Translations under genes and position numbers: made by a program
Shown here: positions 8,195-18,100 of the stretch, in pieces
How positions within the stretch are numbered: position 1 is the first letter of the stretch
Layout of the letters: each line of letters starts with the position of its first letter
Notes under the pieces: generated by a model
The model's database searches: none
What the model was told of the DNA's origin: nothing
The model's input: the letters and a program-made list of their open reading frames with translations, nothing else
Source: Flavobacteriaceae bacterium
Lineage (GTDB): Bacteria > Bacteroidota > Bacteroidia > Flavobacteriales > Flavobacteriaceae
NCBI GenBank assembly: GCA_018608725.1
Contig: JABAZA010000037.1
Coordinates: 1-33,593 of the forward strand
Direction of reading: 5' to 3'
DNA length: 33,593 nucleotides

Positions 8195-10017
8195 TGAATT
8201 ATTTAAAACCGATTCTTCGCTATGCGATTCCTTATAAATTTTATGCGTTTCTGAATGTTATTTGCAACATCTTTTATGCATTTTTCGGTACCTTATCAAT
8301 GATTTCATTATTTCCAATGCTTAAAGTATTATTTGGAGATTCCGAAGCAATTTTTATAAAACCTAAATGGGAAGGGTTCAGTAATCTTACTTCTTATGCA
8401 GAAAACTATCTTAACTATTTTATTACGCTTAAAAAATCTGACGGAAATGATGATGTCCTTATTTTTATGGTAGGGTTTGTTATAGGCTCATTCTTATTAA
8501 AAAATCTTTTCAGTTACTTAGCTATGTTTTTTATCACCTTTTTAAGAAATGGTGTATTAAAAGATATGAGAAATGAATTGTATGATAAAATTACAAGTCT
8601 TCCTTTAGCTTTTTACTCTGAAAAAAGAAAAGGAGACACTATGTCTAGAATCTCATCAGATGTTTTAGAAATACAACATTCGTTTCTGTCTATTTTAGAA
8701 CTAATTGTAAGAGAACCTCTCACAATCGTATTCACGATTGTGTCTATGTTTATAATCAGTCCAAAACTTTCAATTTTTGTGTTGATTTTTATTCCGCTTT
8801 CTGGATTTGTTATTTCACTCATTGGAAAATCTTTAAAACGAAACTCTAATAAAGTTCAAAAAGAGCAAGGTTTTTTTCTATCAATTGTTGATGAAACCCT
8901 TTCAGGTCTTAAAGTCATTAAAGGGTTTAACGGAGAAAAGATTTTTAGTGATAAATTTCAATCCTCTACTACAAAGTTTTATAAATTTTCAAACAAATTA
9001 TTAAACAAACAAAACCTAGCAGGCCCAACCAGCGAATTTTTAGGCATTACTGTAATCGCCGTCTTGTTATGGTACGGAGGAAATATGGTGCTTAATGAAA
9101 AATCATTAGATGCCAGTTTGTTTTTAGTTTACATGGGATTAGCCTATAATATTTTGACCCCAGCCAAAGCAATTAGCAAGGCAAGTTATGGTGTTAAACG
9201 AGGGAATGCAGCTGCAGAACGAGTCATGGAAATTCTAAATTCAAAATCGCCTTTAAAAGATATCCCAAACGCACTAACTAAAACTAACTTTGAGACTGCT
9301 ATTGAAATAAAAAATATTAGCTTCAAATATGAGGATGATTTGGTTTTGAAAAACTTTTCTGTTTCAGTTCCTAAAGGAAAATCCGTAGCACTTGTGGGAC
9401 AATCTGGAAGTGGAAAAAGTACCATCGCCAATTTAGTGACTCGATTCTATGATGTCAATGAAGGACAGATAGAAATAGATGGTAAAGATATTCGTACCCT
9501 TACAAAACACTCCTTGCGGAACCTAATGGGCTTGGTTACACAAGACTCTATTTTATTCAATGATACCATCAAAAATAATGTGCGACTAGGCAAAGAAGAT
9601 GCAACTGATGATGAAGTTTTAAAGGCTTTAGAAATTGCAAATGCTTGGGAGTTTGTAAAAGACTTACCAAAAGGAATTGAGACGAATATTGGAGATTCTG
9701 GCAATAAACTATCTGGAGGTCAAAAACAACGTTTGAGCATTGCTAGAGCGGTATTAAAAAACCCGCCGATCATGATTTTGGACGAAGCAACCTCTGCACT
9801 CGATACAGAAAGCGAACGCTTGGTACAAGTCGCCCTAGAAAATATGATGAAAAACAGAACTTCTATTGTAATTGCGCACAGACTTTCAACCATTCAAAAT
9901 GCGGATGAAATTATCGTGATGCAAAAAGGGCAAATAGTGGAACAAGGAAAACACCAAGAATTGTTAGACAAAAATGGAATTTACAAAAACCTTGTTTCCA
10001 TGCAGTCGTTTGAATAA
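8194..10017 (+). CDS. ABC exporter, ATP-binding/permease fusion (MsbA-like)
   Basis: This 607-residue half-transporter fuses a six-helix membrane domain (about residues 1-340) to an ATPase domain (about 365-607). The ATPase has Walker A GQSGSGKS at 402-409, the signature LSGGQ at 506-510, Walker B ending in D530-E531, and the switch histidine in 'VIAHRLST'. It should work as a homodimer in the inner membrane. Flavobacterial proteins of this type are annotated as MsbA-like lipid A or multidrug exporters; the substrate is inferred only. The start overlaps the phosphohexomutase stop (TGATG), so the two are translated together. The extracellular loop after helix 1 is longer than in Escherichia coli MsbA. 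Confidence 0.9.
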   Translation: MNYLKPILRYAIPYKFYAFLNVICNIFYAFFGTLSMISLFPMLKVLFGDSEAIFIKPKWEGFSNLTSYAENYLNYFITLKKSDGNDDVLIFMVGFVIGSFLLKNLFSYLAMFFITFLRNGVLKDMRNELYDKITSLPLAFYSEKRKGDTMSRISSDVLEIQHSFLSILELIVREPLTIVFTIVSMFIISPKLSIFVLIFIPLSGFVISLIGKSLKRNSNKVQKEQGFFLSIVDETLSGLKVIKGFNGEKIFSDKFQSSTTKFYKFSNKLLNKQNLAGPTSEFLGITVIAVLLWYGGNMVLNEKSLDASLFLVYMGLAYNILTPAKAISKASYGVKRGNAAAERVMEILNSKSPLKDIPNALTKTNFETAIEIKNISFKYEDDLVLKNFSVSVPKGKSVALVGQSGSGKSTIANLVTRFYDVNEGQIEIDGKDIRTLTKHSLRNLMGLVTQDSILFNDTIKNNVRLGKEDATDDEVLKALEIANAWEFVKDLPKGIETNIGDSGNKLSGGQKQRLSIARAVLKNPPIMILDEATSALDTESERLVQVALENMMKNRTSIVIAHRLSTIQNADEIIVMQKGQIVEQGKHQELLDKNGIYKNLVSMQSFE

Positions 10018-10019
10018 TT

Positions 10020-10628
10020 TTAATACGGACAAAAACAGTTATCACCTTTGCTTCTAAACCTATATTTTAATCCCACAAAATATTGAAAATGATTTGAATT
10101 CAAATATTCATTTTCAACTCCAAATTTAGCAACTGAAGAAATTACAAAGTCTATATTTTCGGTTAAGCGTATAATTCCTCCTGCGCCAATATTTGCCGAA
10201 AAAACTAAAGACTCAACTTTAAAAACGCCGAATCCAACATTTGCAAATCCAACGACACTTGTTGTGAGAACATCAACTTCAAAAACAGCGTGCTTAACAC
10301 CAAAATCAATCGATAAATAATCATGTGTTTCATCTGAAGTTCTATAATCGATTACTTGATCACTAAGAAATTCGTTTGATGATCCTGACAAATACAATTC
10401 AAAAGTGTTGGTTAAAAGATAATCTATTTCTAATTTAAAAGGGAGATTAAACGCTATATCGGAATAATCTTTGAAGATGGTTAGTGGGTCTTGGTTTCCC
10501 GAGCTATCCACCCAATTTAAACCACATTCAATAGAAAGATTGTTTAAAAATTTTGACCGCTTTTGAGAATTTGCATTTAAAAATAGAACAAGTGAAATTA
10601 CTAAAAGGAATGTTTTTTTAGTTGTCAT
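10020..10628 (-). CDS. Exported protein of unknown function, probable beta-barrel-like fold
   Basis: The 202-residue product begins MTTKKTFLLVISLVLFLNANSQ, a clear signal peptide with cleavage after about residue 22. I chose the ATG at 10628. The longer frame starts at a TTG that lies inside a candidate -7 element, so it is unlikely to be translated. The mature part has alternating hydrophobic strands (VFEVDVLTTSVVGFANVGFGV, GAGGIIRLTENIDFVISSVAKFGV) ending in an aromatic strand, HFQYFVGLKYRFR, like small outer-membrane beta-barrel proteins. It ends in a Cys-x-Cys pair (NCFCPY), which is unusual. I do not recognise a named family. It converges on the ABC exporter gene with a 2-base gap. Confidence 0.7.
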   Translation of the reverse strand: MTTKKTFLLVISLVLFLNANSQKRSKFLNNLSIECGLNWVDSSGNQDPLTIFKDYSDIAFNLPFKLEIDYLLTNTFELYLSGSSNEFLSDQVIDYRTSDETHDYLSIDFGVKHAVFEVDVLTTSVVGFANVGFGVFKVESLVFSANIGAGGIIRLTENIDFVISSVAKFGVENEYLNSNHFQYFVGLKYRFRSKGDNCFCPY

Positions 10629-10646
10629 AAATAAGATTTGGGATGA

Positions 10647-10654
10647 CAAATATA
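10647..10654 (-). promoter_or_regulatory. Candidate -7 element for the exported protein gene
   Basis: On the minus strand TATATTTG matches TAnnTTTG, 18 bases before the ATG at 10628. It covers the upstream TTG codon, which argues for the ATG start. Confidence 0.4.
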
Positions 10655-10735
10655 TTAAAAATACAACTAAAATATTGACTTTATTGAAAATGATTACAAT
10701 TAAATCTTTAAAATTAAATGTAAAAAAACTATTCT

Positions 10736-11758
10736 CTAAAATGTCAATTTAGATAGTTTCCCCTTTCCAGCTGCAAAAGCTACACTATCATTTAAAAATC
10801 GTAACGTATAAAATCCTTCATCACTAAGGTGCTTCCAAGTATCCCCCGCATTTGGACTGTAATCAATACCCTCAAAGCCCACAGCGACCAACCCCTTAGC
10901 ATTGCTATTGGGTACATACTGTACACAACTTCTATAGCCTGGACTTTGATCTTGTGCTACCAACTGCCAAGTTTCACCACCGTCATTGGTACGAATTTTA
11001 TTTGAATGTTGATTTTTTGGTTTTGTATAATCCCCTCCAATAGCAAATCCATTTAAGGCATCATAAAAATCAAGAGAAAATATTCCAGTTGTTTCAAGCC
11101 CTTGAACAATTGGAGTCTCAAAAACACTCCAAGACCGCCCTTTATCCGAAGAATATAAAATACGGCTCGTAATTCCCCCAGTAGCAATCCACGTATGATC
11201 TCCTACAATAGCAATGTTTGTATCACTCGCTGCAAAAGCCGCTTCACCTTTCAATACCGGAGGTAATACTTCACAAGAAATTTTCTGCCATGTATTTCCT
11301 CCATCTCTAGTAATTACAACACTCATACAGGCGTCTGTAGGATCCCCTACTGCAATTCCTTCTTTAGAATTCCAAAAATGAAGAGCATCATAAAAAGCAA
11401 CGGAGTCTGTTTCTTTATAAACCAACTCTTGGTCTTTAAATAAATAGGCAGGACTGCCAATACTTAATGTAAAATAGGAATCATTAATAACTGCAGAGCT
11501 TCGAAAGTTAAGTGTATCCTCCGAAACCCTACCAACCACCGTTTGACCTGTTTTCATATCATAAGTAAAAACATCTCCAATAGAAGATACTGCCTTTAAT
11601 GTATGTTTATCAATTTCTAAAGCCCTTATGTTCAAAAGAGAATCTTCAATAATGGGCTCAATAATTACTTTAGAAAATGGGTTGGAAGGAACTTTTTTAG
11701 TGTGCTTACACCCCGTAAAAAAGAGGATTAACAATCCGATTGTGAGTGCATATTTCAT
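10736..11758 (-). CDS. BNR-repeat (Ycf48/sialidase-like propeller) lipoprotein
   Basis: The 340-residue protein has a short signal peptide with lipobox F-T-G-C17, so it is a predicted lipoprotein. At least four Asp-box (BNR) motifs are visible: TRDGGNTW, SSDKGRSW, RTNDGGETW and SPNAGDTW. These mark a beta-propeller like the photosystem assembly factor Ycf48 or sialidase-type propellers. Flavobacterial homologues are often loosely named oxidoreductase or glycosyl hydrolase, but no catalytic residues for either are evident. A role as an envelope-attached binding scaffold is inference. The gene is divergent from the rRNA methyltransferase gene, 98 bases away. Confidence 0.8.
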   Translation of the reverse strand: MKYALTIGLLILFFTGCKHTKKVPSNPFSKVIIEPIIEDSLLNIRALEIDKHTLKAVSSIGDVFTYDMKTGQTVVGRVSEDTLNFRSSAVINDSYFTLSIGSPAYLFKDQELVYKETDSVAFYDALHFWNSKEGIAVGDPTDACMSVVITRDGGNTWQKISCEVLPPVLKGEAAFAASDTNIAIVGDHTWIATGGITSRILYSSDKGRSWSVFETPIVQGLETTGIFSLDFYDALNGFAIGGDYTKPKNQHSNKIRTNDGGETWQLVAQDQSPGYRSCVQYVPNSNAKGLVAVGFEGIDYSPNAGDTWKHLSDEGFYTLRFLNDSVAFAAGKGKLSKLTF

Positions 11759-11828
11759 GATCCAAATTATTTAAAAAGAATGAATCCTCAATATACATAT
11801 TATCTGTAATAATTAGCATTTTTAAACG

Positions 11829-11836
11829 TAACTTTG
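11829..11836 (+). promoter_or_regulatory. Candidate -7 element for the RsmB-like methyltransferase gene
   Basis: TAACTTTG matches TAnnTTTG, 20 bases before the ATG at 11857. No TTG is visible at the -33 position. Confidence 0.45.
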
Positions 11837-11856
11837 CAGCCATAACTAATTCTCTT

Positions 11857-13068
11857 ATGCGTTTACACAGAAACTTATGTTTTGCGGTCATTGACGGGCT
11901 TTTATTAATATTTAATGAAGGGGAATATGCCGATAAAGTCATTCAAAAATTATTAAAACGTGATAAGCGTTGGGGAAGTCGCGACCGTGGCTTTGTCGCT
12001 GAAACCACTTATGACATTGTCCGCTGGAAACGTTTATATGCAGAAATTGCACAAATAAAGGAACCGTTTAGCAGAGACGACGCTTGGCGATTATTTGCCG
12101 TATGGGCAACGCTAAAAGGAATAAAATTACCCGATTGGAAATATTTTGAGGGGACCCCTACACGTAAGATCAAGGGACGTTTTGACGAGCTTTCTAAAGA
12201 CCGTAAGTTTCGTGAATCTATCCCAGATTGGATTGATGAACTGGGTGTTAAGGAGCTAGGTGAAGCTAAATGGACCAAGGAATTGGCCATGCAAAATAAA
12301 CAAGCGAATGTTATTTTAAGAGTCAATACTTTAAAAACATCTAAAGCAGATTTAAAATTAAAACTAGAATCTGAGAATATAGAAACTCTCGAAATAGAAG
12401 GCTATCCTTATGCCTTGCAGCTTAAAGAACGTGCCAATGTATTTACTACGGAAGCGTTTAAAGATGGATGGTTTGAAGTTCAAGATGCCTCATCACAATT
12501 AGTTGCTGATTTTTTAGATGTAAAACCAGGGATGAAAGTGGTAGATTGTTGTGCCGGTGCAGGAGGAAAAACCTTACACCTTTCAGCTTTAATGGAAAAT
12601 AAAGGCTCCGTAGTGGCGATGGATATTTACGAAAGTAAACTCAAAAAACTAAAAATTAGAGCCCGTCGAGATGGAGCTCATAATATTGACATGAAAGTGA
12701 TTGATTCTACAAAACCAATCAAAAAACTATACGGAAAAGCCGACCGCTTATTAATTGATGCACCCTGTTCTGGTTTGGGAGTATTAAGACGCAATCCAGA
12801 TTCAAAATGGAAACTAGAACCTGAATTTATAGACCGTATCCGTAAAACCCAACAAGACGTTTTACAACAATACTCTAAAATGGTAAAACCTCAAGGAAAA
12901 ATGGTGTATGCAACCTGTTCCGTATTGCCATCTGAAAATGAAGCTCAAATTAAAACCTTTTTAGAATCAGAATCTGGAAAAGATTTTACATTTGTAAAAG
13001 AAAAAAAAATACTGGCACATGAAACTGGATTTGACGGGTTTTATATGGCCTTACTAGAAAAAAAATAA
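11857..13068 (+). CDS. RsmB/NOP2/Sun-family RNA m5C methyltransferase
   Basis: The 403-residue SAM-dependent enzyme probably methylates a cytosine in ribosomal RNA. An N-terminal helical domain (about residues 1-130) precedes the Rossmann domain. The SAM-binding motif is VVDCCAGAGGKT near residue 230. The two cysteines of the mechanism are C304 in DAPCSGLG (motif IV) and C354 in YATCSVLPSENE (motif VI, the nucleophile). It has the core of RsmB/RsmF-type enzymes; the exact target base is not decidable. A secreted nuclease gene follows 26 bases downstream and may be read through from this promoter. Confidence 0.9.
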   Translation: MRLHRNLCFAVIDGLLLIFNEGEYADKVIQKLLKRDKRWGSRDRGFVAETTYDIVRWKRLYAEIAQIKEPFSRDDAWRLFAVWATLKGIKLPDWKYFEGTPTRKIKGRFDELSKDRKFRESIPDWIDELGVKELGEAKWTKELAMQNKQANVILRVNTLKTSKADLKLKLESENIETLEIEGYPYALQLKERANVFTTEAFKDGWFEVQDASSQLVADFLDVKPGMKVVDCCAGAGGKTLHLSALMENKGSVVAMDIYESKLKKLKIRARRDGAHNIDMKVIDSTKPIKKLYGKADRLLIDAPCSGLGVLRRNPDSKWKLEPEFIDRIRKTQQDVLQQYSKMVKPQGKMVYATCSVLPSENEAQIKTFLESESGKDFTFVKEKKILAHETGFDGFYMALLEKK

Positions 13069-13094
13069 GCCAATTGTTTTTAACTACATCTGTT

Positions 13095-14957
13095 ATGAAG
13101 AAATTATATATTTTATCCGTTCTTATTTCCACACTGTCTTTTGCACAAATTCCAGCAAATTATTACGATTCTGCAAACGGATTATCAGGTTACGCCTTGA
13201 AATCACAATTAAAAACAATTACAACCAACGGACATCAATCGCGTACTTATGACCAATTATATGATGGTGACGGCATAAGCGGATCTAACGGCTATATTGA
13301 TACGCACTCAGACATCGCAGTTGCTTCAGGAAATAATTATGAAAATGATGGAACTATTTTGGATATGTATTCAGAAAACCCATCGGGTTCGGATCCTTAT
13401 AACTTTACGCATGGAAACAACCAATGTGGAAATCAAAGTTCAGAAGGTGATTGCTATAACAGAGAGCACCTTGTTCCACAGTCCTCCTTTAACAGTGCTT
13501 TTCCCATGCAAAGTGATATTCATACCGTCATTCCATCAGATGGGCGAGTAAATAACTTTAGAGGTTCACTCGTTTTTGGAACTGTAAACTCCCCAAATTG
13601 GACTTCATTAAATGGTTCAAAAAGAGGCACAAGTGCAATGTCTGGTTATTCGGGAACTGTATTTGAACCCATCGATGAATTTAAAGGTGATATTGCAAGA
13701 GCGTTGCTCTACTTTGCTGTACGTTATGAAGACACTGTAAATGAATACACAAGTTTTGCAATGTTTGATGGCACTAATGATGCCGTATTTTTTCCTTGGG
13801 CAATTGAAGTGTTGTTAGATTGGCATAATAACATCGATCCGGTGGACCAGCGTGAGCGCGATCGAAATAATGCGGCCTACAATTTTCAAAACAATGCAAA
13901 TCCATTTGTGGATCACCCAGAATATGCGTCTATGATTTGGAACCCTATTACGGATACTGAAGCACCAACGGCCGCAACAAACCTAATCGCTTCTAATCCA
14001 ACAGTAAATTCAATCAATTTAAGCTGGACAGCCGGAACGGATAATACAGCTGTAACTTCTTATGATGTTTATGTAGATGGCATAAATACTGTAAGTACCT
14101 CAAATACTTCAATTACGGTCACTGGTTTGGCTGCAAATACAGAATTCTGTTTTACTGTTTTTGCAAGAGATGCAGCACTCAATACCGCACCAAGTAGTAA
14201 CGAAAGTTGTGAAACAACCGATCAAGGGACATCAACCCCTAATGAACTTTTTATATCTGAATATGTAGAAGGAAGTAGTAATAATAAAGCGATAGAAATT
14301 GCAAATTTCACTGGCAATTCTGTGAACCTTAGTGCATATACAATTGCAAGAGACGTGAATAGTAATGGTGCTTACGGCGTCGCCTTACAACTAACGGGTT
14401 CTATTTCGGATGGAAACGTACATGTTATTTCTAGAGGCAATGCTTCTGCGGAAATATTAGCAGTTGCGGATCAACTCTCTAGTGCAGATGCGATGTCGTT
14501 TAATGGCGATGACCCTGTTGGTCTTTTTAAAAATGGAACACTCATAGATATCTTTGGAAACTTTGGGGGGACTAATAATTTTGAAAACGCAACTTACAGA
14601 AGAAAATCAACGGTTATCAATCCAACCACTGCATTTGATTTAGTTGGGGAATGGGACGCCTACCCTCAAGATGATATAGACGACTTAGGAAACCATCAAG
14701 AACCACTCAATGTGAATACTATTTATAAAAACAGGGTCTCATTTTTTCCAAACCCTGTGAAATCAAATCAGATTTTTTTCAATTCCTTGCCCTCATTAAA
14801 AGTTGAAATTTATACACTTAAAGGGGAATTAATCATAGAAATGCTTCTAAAAAATTCCACAAAATCTATAGATATCTCAGCTTTAAATTCAGGTTTATAC
14901 ATCGTAAAAATGACAACTAATTTTGGTGTGAAGGTGAAAAAATTAATCCGTCAATAA
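13095..14957 (+). CDS. Secreted endonuclease I with fibronectin-III, lamin-tail and type IX secretion domains
   Basis: The 620-residue protein starts at the ATG at 13095, giving the signal peptide MKKLYILSVLISTLSFAQ; an earlier in-frame TTG would bury it. The order is as follows. The endonuclease I (EndA/NucM, His-Me finger) domain spans about residues 25-285, with catalytic H125 in NREHLVPQSSFN and metal-site N153/N154 in VNNFRG. A fibronectin type III domain spans about 289-372. A lamin-tail domain spans about 381-495 (ELFISEYVEGSSNNKAIEI). The Por secretion tail is at about 546-620, with FFPNPVKSN and ending GLYIVKM...VKKLIRQ. It should be exported by Sec, moved across the outer membrane by the type IX system, and degrade extracellular DNA or RNA for nutrients or biofilm turnover. 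Confidence 0.93.
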   Translation: MKKLYILSVLISTLSFAQIPANYYDSANGLSGYALKSQLKTITTNGHQSRTYDQLYDGDGISGSNGYIDTHSDIAVASGNNYENDGTILDMYSENPSGSDPYNFTHGNNQCGNQSSEGDCYNREHLVPQSSFNSAFPMQSDIHTVIPSDGRVNNFRGSLVFGTVNSPNWTSLNGSKRGTSAMSGYSGTVFEPIDEFKGDIARALLYFAVRYEDTVNEYTSFAMFDGTNDAVFFPWAIEVLLDWHNNIDPVDQRERDRNNAAYNFQNNANPFVDHPEYASMIWNPITDTEAPTAATNLIASNPTVNSINLSWTAGTDNTAVTSYDVYVDGINTVSTSNTSITVTGLAANTEFCFTVFARDAALNTAPSSNESCETTDQGTSTPNELFISEYVEGSSNNKAIEIANFTGNSVNLSAYTIARDVNSNGAYGVALQLTGSISDGNVHVISRGNASAEILAVADQLSSADAMSFNGDDPVGLFKNGTLIDIFGNFGGTNNFENATYRRKSTVINPTTAFDLVGEWDAYPQDDIDDLGNHQEPLNVNTIYKNRVSFFPNPVKSNQIFFNSLPSLKVEIYTLKGELIIEMLLKNSTKSIDISALNSGLYIVKMTTNFGVKVKKLIRQ

Positions 14958-15062
14958 ATAGGTTTAAACCCATTTTTAGCCCCCTATTTCTAGATGTTTA
15001 AAACTGGTGAATAACTCCATAAATTAGGAACTAAAATCATTCAAAATTCCTCTTAAAATCAT

Positions 15063-15070
15063 TAAATTTG
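15063..15070 (+). promoter_or_regulatory. Candidate -7 element for purL
   Basis: TAAATTTG matches TAnnTTTG, 30 bases before the purL ATG. The 143-base gap upstream shows no recognisable purine riboswitch; it holds only a GGTTTAAACC palindrome at 14961-14970 and a weak AAATAGG/CCTATTT inverted repeat. Confidence 0.45.
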
Positions 15071-15100
15071 TAGGATCGAATAATATCCAAAACACAACGA

Positions 15101-18100
15101 ATGATTCATTTCTTTGGAATCCCTGAAATAAAAGTGTTTGCAGTTCAAACTGTAAACGATTTAACCCCCGAAACGATTTCCAAACTACAATGGCTTTTTG
15201 GTGATCAACCAAAAATAGAACTCACAACACTGAATTCAAATTTTGTAGGACCACGAGCAGCCATGATTACCCCTTGGAGTACAAATGCTGTTGAGATTAC
15301 CCAAAACATGGGTATTGAAGGAATAATTCGAATCGAAGAATTTAAAGCTGTTGAAATTGATTTTTCAGACTTTGACCCTATGATCTCTGAAAAATTTGAA
15401 GGCCTCCATCAAAAGAGTTTTGACATTGACATCACTCCAGAACCCATTTTGGCGATTCATGACATTTCTGAATATAACCAACAAGAAGGATTGTCTTTAA
15501 ATGAAGAAGAAATTGAATACCTCAATCATGTTAGCAAAAAAATAGGACGCCCCCTCACCGACTCTGAAGTTTTTGGATTTTCGCAAGTAAATTCAGAACA
15601 TTGCCGCCATAAAATATTTAATGGAACTTTTATTATTGATGGGAAAGAAAAACCTACCTCCCTTTTCAAACTCATAAAAGAAACTTCCAAACAACATCCA
15701 AATAGCATCGTATCGGCCTACAAAGACAATGTTGCTTTTATCAAAGGTCCTGTTGTAGAACAATTTGCACCTAAAAGTGCTGATAAACCTGATTACTATA
15801 CCAAAGAAGATTTTGAATCTGTGATTTCCATCAAAGCTGAAACTCATAATTTTCCAACCACCGTTGAACCTTTTAATGGCGCTGCAACAGGATCAGGAGG
15901 TGAAATTAGAGACCGACTTGCTGGCGGAAAAGGATCACTCCCATTAGCTGGAACAGCGGTTTATATGACCTCCTACTCCCGATTAAATGAAAATCGACCT
16001 TGGGAAGCTGGATTTAAAGAACGAGACTGGCTCTATCAAACTCCCATGGATATTTTAATCAAAGCCTCTAATGGTGCTTCTGATTTTGGAAATAAATTTG
16101 GACAACCGCTAATCTGTGGTTCGGTACTCACTTTTGAACACAAAGAAGATGCTCAGCGTTTAGGATTTGACAAAGTCATCATGCAAGCAGGAGGTATTGG
16201 ATATGGGAAAGCCGATCAAGCACTCAAAGATACACCCGAAAAAAATGATAAAATCGTTATTCTAGGAGGAGAAAATTACCGCATTGGAATGGGTGGAGCC
16301 GCCGTATCCTCGGCGGATACAGGAGCATTATCCAGTGGAATTGAATTGAATGCCGTACAACGATCCAATCCTGAAATGCAAAAAAGAGCGGCTAATGCCG
16401 TTCGAGGTATGGTTGAAAGCCCACATAATTTTATTGTATCCATTCACGATCATGGAGCCGGAGGGCATTTAAACTGTCTATCCGAATTAGTAGAAGACAC
16501 AGGAGGACATATCGACTTAGATCAACTTCCTGTCGGCGACCCTACCCTATCAAATAAAGAATTAATAGGCAACGAATCTCAAGAACGAATGGGGCTTGTA
16601 ATTGCTGAAAAACATATTGAGACCTTACAAAAAATTGCCGATAGAGAGCGGGCTCCCATGTACACGGTAGGAAAGGTAACGGGAGATCAACGTTTTGTAT
16701 TTGAATCAAAATCTACAGGAAATACCCCTATGGATTTTAATTTAGAAGATATGTTTGGAAGTTCTCCTAAAACAATTTTAGAGGATCAAACGATTGTCCG
16801 AAATTACAAGTCTGCGGCTTACGACAGCAACTTATTTCAAACGTATCTTGAGGATGTGTTAAAACTTGAATCTGTTGCCTGTAAAGATTGGTTGACCAAC
16901 AAAGTGGACCGTTGTGTGGGAGGGAAAGTTGCTAAACAACAATGTGTAGGTCCGTTACAACTCCCCCTAAATAATGTAGGTGTGATGGCCTTAGACTATT
17001 CAAGTCAAGAAGGGATAGCCACTTCAATTGGACATGCACCTGTTGCTGCACTTATTGACCCAAAAGCTGGGAGTCGTGCTGCAATTACAGAAGCACTAAC
17101 CAATATTATATGGGCGCCTTTAAAAGACGGATTACAAAGTGTTTCTCTTTCTGCAAACTGGATGTGGCCTTGTAAAAATGAGGGCGAAGATGCACGTTTA
17201 TACAGTGCTGTTGAAGCCATTTCTGAATTTGCAATAGACTTAGGAATCAATGTCCCTACTGGAAAAGATTCGCTTTCAATGAAACAGAAGTATCCTGATG
17301 GTGATGTGGTTTCTCCAGGAACTGTTATTATTACAGCTGCAGGAAATTGTAATGCCATATCAAAAGTCGTTGAGCCGTTATTTAAGCGCAATGCAGGCCC
17401 TATTTATTACATTAATATCTCTCAAGATGCTTTCAAATTGGGAGGCAGTGCTTTTGGGCAAATTTTAAATACTGTTGGATCAGAAACGCCAAATGTACAA
17501 AGTGCTTCGTATGTGAAAACTGTATTTAATACCCTTCAAGAGTTAATTAAAAACAATAAAATTGTAGCAGGTCATGATGTGGCTTCTGGAGGATTGATTA
17601 CAACTTTATTAGAATTGTGTTTTTCAGACACTCATTTAGGAGCTGATTTGAATTTGGATACTCTTGAAGAAGCGGACAGCATCAAACTGTTGTTTTCTGA
17701 GAATTCAGGTATTGTATTTCAAGCAAAAGATGCCTCTGTAGCAGCCGAACTGTCCAAAGCATCCATTGCATTCCATGAACTTGGAACTGTGACAGATCAA
17801 CCTGTTTTAAACATTAAAAATGCGACTGATCATTTAACATTAAACATCAATAAATTAAGAGATGTTTGGTATGAAACGTCGTTTTTACTCGATCAAAAAC
17901 AAACCGCCAATGGATTGGCAAAAAAGCGATTTGAAAATTATAAAAACCAACCTCTTCACTATAAATTTCCACAACAGTTTACAGGGAAATTACCTAGTAT
18001 TAATCTGGAAAACAAGCCAAAAGCTGCTATCATAAGAGAAAAAGGCAGTAACTCCGAACGCGAGATGGCAAATGCCATGTATTTAGCAGGGTTTGATGTA

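Noticed and set aside
10629-10649. Upstream TTG start for the exported protein (similar TTG/GTG extensions for the nuclease, M23-like, ruvX and dapD genes)
   Set aside because: The extensions overlap candidate -7 elements or would bury a signal peptide; the downstream ATG fits better in each case.
11706-11942. 78-codon minus-strand frame across the gap between the BNR lipoprotein and RsmB-like genes
   Set aside because: It overlaps the starts of two well-supported genes and the RsmB -7 element, and the protein has no recognisable feature.
14956-14989. GGTTTAAACC palindrome and AAATAGG/CCTATTT inverted repeat after the nuclease gene as a terminator
   Set aside because: The stem is only 7 bp with a 20-base loop and no T-run; too weak to call.
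17005-17391. 128-codon minus-strand reading frame inside purL
   Set aside because: It is antisense to a strongly conserved part of PurL, has low-complexity composition typical of a shadow frame, and shows no recognisable domain.
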